Source: Propionibacteriaceae bacterium (GTDB taxonomy: Bacteria > Actinomycetota > Actinomycetes > Propionibacteriales > Propionibacteriaceae). From it: DNA of 5,830 nt. How positions within the stretch are numbered: position 1 is the stretch's first letter; the number at the start of each line of letters is the position of its first letter. Location of the stretch: positions 1-5,830 of the forward strand of contig DAIEHO010000069.1 of NCBI GenBank assembly GCA_027353565.1. Reading direction: 5' to 3'. This document shows positions 1-5,830 of the stretch, in pieces. A program made the translations under genes and the position numbers. Under the pieces are notes generated by a model, which was given only the letters and a program-made list of their open reading frames with translations, did no database searches and had not been told where the DNA came from.

Positions 1-661
1 ACACGATCGATGCGGCTGAGGCGACCCCTTCGGCCATGTCGGCCTGAGCGGCTGCGGGAACGGTGGACAGCGCGATGTCGCTCTCCGGGACCGAGCCGCC
101 GAGCTGACGATGCTGCACGTCCACGCCCAGCCGGTCGCCGAGCACGGCCAGCGCCTCGGTCTTCCGTGCGTCGCGGCCGAGCACGGTCACCTGCGACACG
201 CCGAGTCGGGCGACCGCGGCAACCGCCGAGCGAGCCGTCGCACCGTTGCCCACGATGACCGCGGATGTGGAGCCTGCCGCGCCGGCCTCGCGGAGCGCCG
301 CCTCGAGGCCGAGCACGTCGGTGTTACGAACGCGCGTGGTCGCCGCGTCCGACGGGTGGCCGTCGAAGACGAGCGTGTTCCCCACCCCGAGCAGCGTCAC
401 GATCTCGTCAGGCCGGCCGAGCTCGACCACGGCCCGCTTCAACGGCATCGTGCACGACAGGCCACGCCACGTGTCGTCCAGCTCGGTGACGAAGTCGACG
501 AGGTCGTCAGCGCCGACGTCGTACCGCCCGTACGACCAGTCCAGGCCGAGGTGGGCGTACGCGGCCTCGTGGATCGCAGGCGACAGCGAGTGCTCGATCG
601 GCGACCCGAGCACCGCGCACTGCCGCGTGGTCAGCACTTCCCCGCGTTGGCCGCGCACCAT
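1..661 (-). CDS. aroE: Shikimate dehydrogenase (NADP+), C-terminus cut by window edge
   Basis: This cytoplasmic enzyme reduces 3-dehydroshikimate to shikimate with NADPH in the chorismate pathway. About 220 residues are visible; the family is usually 270-285, so roughly the last 50-65 are outside the window. Visible motifs, numbered from the ATG at 661, are the substrate-binding GSPIEHSLSP (19-28), SCTMPLK with the presumed catalytic Lys75, GVGNTL with Asn95, and NTD with the catalytic Asp115. The Rossmann glycine loop GNGATAR is at 138-144, and a LGRDARK stretch follows where the NADP-phosphate Arg is expected. ATG 661 is preceded by GGAG at 8 nt and overlaps the end of mltG by 31 nt. GTG 637 would give a 7-nt overlap and an N-terminus closer to typical AroE length, but its purine run is too close to the start. 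The reading frame stays open to base 1. Identity is secure; the start is not. Confidence 0.93.
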   Translation of the reverse strand, partial: MVRGQRGEVLTTRQCAVLGSPIEHSLSPAIHEAAYAHLGLDWSYGRYDVGADDLVDFVTELDDTWRGLSCTMPLKRAVVELGRPDEIVTLLGVGNTLVFDGHPSDAATTRVRNTDVLGLEAALREAGAAGSTSAVIVGNGATARSAVAAVARLGVSQVTVLGRDARKTEALAVLGDRLGVDVQHRQLGGSVPESDIALSTVPAAAQADMAEGVASAASIV

Positions 662-1764
662 GCCTGGAACTCCGCGACGTTCTTCTGGTGGTCGGCCAAC
701 GTGCTCGCGAACTTCGTCTCGCCCGTCATGGGGTTGACGACGACCCAGTAGATCCACGTGCCGTCGGCGGGGTTGAGCGCCGCCTCGATCGCGGACTTCC
801 CAGGGGAGTCGATCGGACCCGGAGGCAGTCCGTCCACCTTGTACGTGTTGTACGGCGAGTCGATCGCCCGCTGCTGGGGCGTGGTCGTCAGGCTGCCGGA
901 CCCGCCGTTGGCGTAGACGACGGTGGAGTCGAGCTGCAGCTTCATCGGCTTACCGGTCTCGGTCTTGCCCTGCAGGCGGTTGTAGATGGCACGAGCGACC
1001 ATGGGCCGGTCCTGAGGACGGTTGACCTCGGCCTCGATGATGCTGGCGACGGTCAATACCTGCAGCGGCGTGTAGCCCAGAGCAGCAGCGCGGGCGACCA
1101 GGTCCTCGCTCGCGGCGAGGCTGTTGTACTCCGCGACCATCGCCTTCAGCGCCGTGAGCGCATCCGGCTTGTCCGGCACCTCGTAGCTGTCCGGGAACAT
1201 GAAGCCCTCGGGGTTGTTGTTCGCGTAGTCGGGCAGCCCCAGCTTGGAGGGGTCCTTGAGCGCCGCGTTGATCTGGTCCTCCGTGAGGCCGGTCCCCTTG
1301 GCCAGCACGGGCACCATGGCCGAGATGCGCAGGCCCTCCCGGATGACGACGCGCTTGACGACCTTGTACTGGGCAGGGTCGATGAGACGCGCCACGGCAG
1401 CGGCCGCCGGCAGATGGGTCTTCATCTTGTACGTGCCGGCCTGGATCGACGTCGACTTGGGCTCCGCCGCGGCAGCGCTCTGGAACGCCTTCGTCGACCT
1501 GACCACACCCGCCTTCACGAGGATCAGCCCCATGTCAGTGAGGCTCGCACCGCTGGGGATCGTCACCTGCACGTCGGCGACGCCCGTACCGATGTAGTCG
1601 CTGGACTGCCGCCAGTCCATGTAGTAGCCGTACCCCTTGGTCGCCGCGAACCAGCCCCCGCCGACGAGCACGGCCAGCGCGATGACAACGGCGATGCCGC
1701 TCTTGACCCGGCGGCCGACTTCCGTGCGGTCGACTCTGCCCTCCTCGTCGAACAGGTCGCTCAC
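631..1764 (-). CDS. mltG: Endolytic murein transglycosylase MltG (YceG-like)
   Basis: This membrane-anchored lytic transglycosylase cleaves nascent peptidoglycan strands and is thought to set glycan chain length. The 377-residue protein has a short charged cytoplasmic N-terminus (1-22), one transmembrane helix (about 23-41) and a LysM-like subdomain (about 65-130). The YceG catalytic domain fills the rest. Family motifs visible are NPEGFMFPDSYEV (184-196), ASIIEAE with the presumed catalytic Glu244, QLDSTVVYA (277-285), LPPGPIDSPG (313-322) and a C-terminal region around NPMTGETKFA. The start is GTG at 1764, forming a GTGA overlap with the ruvX stop and preceded by a strong GAGGAGG. Translation is therefore probably coupled to ruvX. 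Its last codons contain the ribosome-binding site and possible starts of aroE. The C-terminal tail carries two cysteines, 370 and 377, on the extracytoplasmic side. The family assignment is firm. Confidence 0.96.
   Translation of the reverse strand: MSDLFDEEGRVDRTEVGRRVKSGIAVVIALAVLVGGGWFAATKGYGYYMDWRQSSDYIGTGVADVQVTIPSGASLTDMGLILVKAGVVRSTKAFQSAAAAEPKSTSIQAGTYKMKTHLPAAAAVARLIDPAQYKVVKRVVIREGLRISAMVPVLAKGTGLTEDQINAALKDPSKLGLPDYANNNPEGFMFPDSYEVPDKPDALTALKAMVAEYNSLAASEDLVARAAALGYTPLQVLTVASIIEAEVNRPQDRPMVARAIYNRLQGKTETGKPMKLQLDSTVVYANGGSGSLTTTPQQRAIDSPYNTYKVDGLPPGPIDSPGKSAIEAALNPADGTWIYWVVVNPMTGETKFASTLADHQKNVAEFQAWCAANAGKC
670..673 (-). promoter_or_regulatory. Probable ribosome-binding site of aroE, inside mltG
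   Basis: The minus strand has GGAG followed by 8 nt and then ATG at 661-659, in the aroE reading frame. It supports the longer AroE start over GTG 637, which has only a GGGGAA run touching it. The site lies within the last codons of mltG. Confidence 0.5.
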
Positions 1765-2237
1765 GTCTCCTCCTCATGGGCGCCGGTGGCCCGCTCGAAC
1801 GTAGCCCGCCCGCCACGTTCCGCGTCCAGGACGCCCTCCAAGATAGCCACTGCAGCCGCCTGGTCGATCACGGCACGGCTCGTGCGGACTGTACGACCGG
1901 TTGCACGCAGCCGCCCCGCAGCCGTCGCGGTGGTCAGCCGCTCGTCCGCCAGGAACACGGGGACGGGGCTGACCGCCGTGGCGATCTGTCCCGCCCGAAC
2001 GCGTACGGACTGGGCGGCGGGACCGTCGTGACCGGCCAGGTCGACCGGCAGGCCGACGACCACGGCGACCGGCTCGTACTCGGCGACGAGCGCCAGGATC
2101 TCAGGCAACGGGTCGGGCTTCGCCGCGACGGTCGCGACCGGGTACGCCAACAGTCCCTCGCGATCGCACGCGGCGACCCCGATCCTGGCGCTGCCGAGGT
2201 CGAGGGCGAGCCGCACCCCACCAGGGAGCTGCTCCAC
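1761..2237 (-). CDS. ruvX: YqgF/RuvX-family RNase H-fold protein (putative pre-16S rRNA nuclease / Holliday junction resolvase)
   Basis: This is a 158-residue cytoplasmic protein of the RNase H-like YqgF family. Members are annotated either as putative Holliday junction resolvases or as nucleases maturing the 5' end of 16S rRNA; the sequence cannot separate these roles. Visible landmarks are LDLGSARIGVA with acidic Asp13, VVVGLPVDLAGHDG (59-72), FLADERLTT with Glu99, and a helix with DQAAAVAILEG carrying Asp125. Asp13, Glu99 and Asp125 form the expected metal-binding triad. GTG 2237 lies 5 nt after the alaS stop and has no good Shine-Dalgarno, because a hairpin occupies that position. GTG at 2214-2216 (Val8) is an alternative that still keeps the first strand. 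The acidic tail (HEEET) is encoded by bases that also form the mltG ribosome-binding site. Family assignment is firm, the exact start moderate. Confidence 0.93.
   Translation of the reverse strand: MEQLPGGVRLALDLGSARIGVAACDREGLLAYPVATVAAKPDPLPEILALVAEYEPVAVVVGLPVDLAGHDGPAAQSVRVRAGQIATAVSPVPVFLADERLTTATAAGRLRATGRTVRTSRAVIDQAAAVAILEGVLDAERGGRATFERATGAHEEET
1769..1775 (-). promoter_or_regulatory. Ribosome-binding site of mltG, inside the ruvX coding sequence
   Basis: The minus strand reads GAGGAGG four bases before GTG 1764. These bases also encode the Glu-rich end of RuvX (HEEET). This strong match to the 16S rRNA tail fixes GTG 1764 as the mltG start and implies that ribosomes finishing ruvX can restart on mltG. 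Confidence 0.8.
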
Positions 2238-2242
2238 GGTCG

Positions 2243-4900
<2,658 letters not shown>

Positions 4901-4908
4901 GATGGTTG

Positions 4909-4914
4909 TTCCTT
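4909..4914 (-). promoter_or_regulatory. Ribosome-binding site of alaS
   Basis: AAGGAA on the minus strand lies 8 nt ahead of ATG 4900, in the 37-nt gap after the DUF6167-like gene. It supports independent translation initiation of alaS, unlike the tightly coupled genes on either side. The gap holds no terminator or leader structure that I can see. Confidence 0.7.
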
Positions 4915-4937
4915 ACGTGTGTGGAGTTCGGGAGCGC

Positions 4938-5216
4938 CTAGGACGCGGCGCGGCGGGCAGGGGCGGCGGCGGCAGGCCGCTCCGTAGCGTCGGCGCCGTC
5001 GATGCCGAGCGCGGCCCGGAGCTCGGCCTCGCGCTCAGCCATGGCACTGGTCAGGGTCTTGACGAACGTCGTCGCCCGCTGGCCAAGGTCCGCCGACGCA
5101 TCGGCGACCTGCTCGCGAACGCCCTCCGGGGTCGCCCGGCGCAGCAGCTGGGCACCCTTGACGACCACGACGACGGCGACTGCCGCCCCGAGCGCGAACC
5201 ACACGGCCCTGCGCAT
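4938..5216 (-). CDS. DUF6167-like small single-pass membrane protein
   Basis: This 92-residue protein has no assigned function. Residues 1-3 are MRR, followed by a hydrophobic segment at about 4-20 (VWFALGAAVAVVVVV), so the N-terminus is probably a membrane anchor with a cytoplasmic tail by the positive-inside rule. A mixed-charge, probably helical region follows (about 27-66, containing TPEGVREQV and MAEREAELRAALG), then a low-complexity Ala/Pro/Arg tail (about 73-92). The layout and position match small actinobacterial proteins labelled DUF6167, found between a DUF948 gene and alaS; the family name is recalled from context, not searched. ATG 5216 is one base after the DUF948 stop (TGACATG), which suggests coupled translation. 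An upstream in-frame ATG at 5252 would add 12 mostly polar or basic residues ahead of the anchor and overlap the DUF948 gene by 35 nt, so it is less likely. Confidence 0.82.
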   Translation of the reverse strand: MRRAVWFALGAAVAVVVVVKGAQLLRRATPEGVREQVADASADLGQRATTFVKTLTSAMAEREAELRAALGIDGADATERPAAAAPARRAAS

Positions 5217-5217
5217 G

Positions 5218-5619
5218 TCAGCTCTTCTTCTTGCGGACGGAGTTGATCGCACGACGGACCCCGTACGAGAACGCGGACAGCTTCACGAGCGGTCCGGCGA
5301 CCGTCGAGGTGACAAGGCTGGACAGCTGTGACGCGTCGCTCGCGACAGAGCTCGCGTGGCCGGAGAGCTTGGCGACGTCGTCGGTGACGACGCCGACCTT
5401 CTCGAGCTCGTCGTTGACGGTGACGACCAGCCGCTTGACCTCGGGCATGGTGTCCGTCACACCGGTGTTGACCTCCCGGACGACCGCCGTCAGCTCCTTG
5501 ACCGAGCCAGAGAGACGCCCGAGGAGCATGGCGAGCCAGACCGCGCCGATGAGCAGGGCCAGCGCAGCGATCAACCCGGCGATCGCCCCGATCAAGCCCG
5601 CGACGTCACCACCCGTCAT
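5218..5619 (-). CDS. DUF948 domain-containing membrane protein
   Basis: This 133-residue protein has one long hydrophobic segment near its N-terminus (about 6-34, GLIGAIAGLIAALALLIG and onward). A soluble stretch follows (36-107) with Val/Leu heptad-like spacing, such as VKELTAVVREVNTGV and VNDELEKVGVVTDDVAKL, probably an extended amphipathic helix or coiled coil. The C-terminal block VAGPLVKLSAFSYGVRRAI (107-125) and basic end RKKKS match what I recall of actinobacterial DUF948 proteins. No catalytic motif is visible and the biochemical role is unknown. A scaffold or partner role with the adjacent DUF6167-like membrane protein is only inference. ATG 5619 has GAGGA 3 nt upstream, rather close, and AAGGA 12 nt upstream. 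It is the first gene of the apparent operon, with a candidate promoter about 40-75 nt upstream. Confidence 0.9.
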   Translation of the reverse strand: MTGGDVAGLIGAIAGLIAALALLIGAVWLAMLLGRLSGSVKELTAVVREVNTGVTDTMPEVKRLVVTVNDELEKVGVVTDDVAKLSGHASSVASDASQLSSLVTSTVAGPLVKLSAFSYGVRRAINSVRKKKS

Positions 5620-5665
5620 CCGTCCTCACCATCCTTCGTCGCCAGAAGACTTTCGAGCCGCCGAC

Positions 5666-5693
5666 AGCCTAGTGCACACCGCAGAGGCGTCGA
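5666..5693 (-). promoter_or_regulatory. Candidate sigma-70-type promoter for the DUF948-alaS-mltG-aroE operon
   Basis: On the minus strand a -35-like TCGACG (5693-5688) and a -10-like TAGGCT (5671-5666) are separated by 16 nt. TAGGCT fits the TANNNT -10 pattern of actinobacterial housekeeping sigma factors, and TCGACG matches TTGACA at 4 of 6 bases. Transcription would begin near 5659, giving a leader of about 40 nt before ATG 5619. It is the only convincing promoter-like pair ahead of the first gene. No operator is recognised. Prediction by eye only. Confidence 0.5.
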
Positions 5694-5708
5694 GATGCAT
5701 CGCCGCCG

Positions 5709-5735
5709 CGGGGCCCCGGCGACGCTCGCTGAGCG
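5709..5735. repeat. GC-rich inverted repeats in the upstream intergenic region
   Basis: Two adjacent dyads are visible: the perfect 10-bp palindrome CGGGGCCCCG (5709-5718) and CGCTC-GCT-GAGCG (5723-5735, a 5-bp stem with a 3-nt loop). They lie about 16-42 nt upstream of the candidate -35. They could be a regulator site or the remnant of a bidirectional terminator for an upstream gene, but there is no T-run, and such palindromes arise readily in GC-rich DNA. Confidence 0.3.
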
Positions 5736-5766
5736 ACGAGTCCGCCGCCGTCGCGGGTGGGCTCCG

Positions 5767-5830
5767 GTGACCGACGACCTCGCGGTGGCTGGCCCCGTGT
5801 CGCGACTCCGAGGGTCGTCAGCGATGGGCG
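5767..5830 (+). CDS. Possible start of a divergent gene, truncated by the window edge
   Basis: A plus-strand frame starting with GTG at 5767 encodes VTDDLAVAGPVSRLRGSSAM and remains open at the edge, with 17 of 21 codons ending in G or C. I do not recognise the product. An in-frame ATG at 5695 would add 24 residues that are Arg-rich and look non-coding. There is no convincing Shine-Dalgarno (only GGGTGGG). One minus-strand frame has equally high third-position GC here, so this is a weak call and may be spurious. Confidence 0.18.
   Translation, partial: MTDDLAVAGPVSRLRGSSAMG

Larger units (their letters stand above)
5620..5830. other. Upstream intergenic region with no confidently assigned gene
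   Basis: These 211 bases hold the candidate operon promoter (5666-5693), the inverted repeats (5709-5735) and DNA that I cannot assign. On the minus strand, two frames stay open from the window edge (one to a TAG at 5669-5671, one to a TGA at 5618-5620), but their translations are Arg/Pro-rich and resemble no known C-terminus. On the plus strand, one frame from an ATG at 5695 or GTG at 5767 runs open to the edge. Confidence 0.5.

Noticed and set aside
110..751. Plus-strand frames opposite aroE and the mltG end
   Set aside because: The minus strand gives a clear AroE with catalytic Lys and Asp and a Rossmann loop; the plus frames have no protein-like features.
688..2031. 447-codon plus-strand frame antisense to mltG and ruvX
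   Set aside because: It crosses two real genes on the opposite strand, shows no recognisable motif, and has the same Arg/Val/Asp-rich shadow composition.
4901..4937. Possible T-box or other leader regulating alaS
   Set aside because: The gap is only 37 nt, with no antiterminator-like structure, specifier loop or T-run; it holds just a ribosome-binding site.
4941..4985. GC-rich low-complexity stretch as a repeat element
   Set aside because: It encodes the Ala/Pro/Arg-rich tail of the DUF6167-like protein in frame and shows no regular repeat unit.
5214..5252. Longer start (ATG 5252) for the DUF6167-like gene
   Set aside because: It adds a polar, basic 12-residue extension ahead of the membrane anchor and overlaps the DUF948 gene by 35 nt; ATG 5216 sits one base after the upstream stop and gives a typical N-terminus.

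Overview
The window is a compact, high-GC stretch on which every recognised gene lies on the minus strand. Gene content, gene order, frequent GTG starts and overlapping stop/start junctions point to the chromosome of an actinomycete (Actinomycetota). The AlaRS sequence carries the actinobacterial form of motif 2 (QKCVRT followed by EEVGKTTRHGTFFQM). A member of the Nocardioidaceae or a relative is possible, but the genus cannot be fixed from this sequence.

Read in the direction of transcription, from high to low coordinates, the layout is as follows. An intergenic region (5620-5830) carries a plausible sigma-70-type promoter and GC-rich inverted repeats, and possibly the start of a divergent plus-strand gene at the right edge. 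Next come a DUF948 single-pass membrane protein (5218-5619), a small DUF6167-like single-pass membrane protein (4938-5216) and alanyl-tRNA synthetase alaS (2243-4900). These are followed by the YqgF-family Holliday junction resolvase-like protein ruvX (1761-2237), the endolytic murein transglycosylase mltG (631-1764) and the start of shikimate dehydrogenase aroE (661 to the left edge, C-terminus missing).

The genes are packed with 1 nt, 37 nt, 5 nt, -4 nt and about -31 (or -7) nt between them, so they almost certainly form one operon read from the promoter near 5666-5693. From general knowledge, the order DUF948 - DUF6167 - alaS - ruvX - mltG - aroE, leading into the shikimate genes, is a conserved actinobacterial housekeeping cluster. 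The products join tRNA(Ala) charging and editing, nucleic-acid processing, peptidoglycan strand termination and aromatic amino-acid synthesis. The two small membrane proteins have no established function.

I see no mobile element, CRISPR array, tRNA, rRNA or toxin-antitoxin pair. The window is ordinary core genome. The points worth a second look are small: a perfect hairpin at the alaS stop just ahead of ruvX, Shine-Dalgarno sequences embedded in upstream coding regions, an ambiguous aroE start, an AlaRS substitution next to motif 2, and the unassigned right edge.
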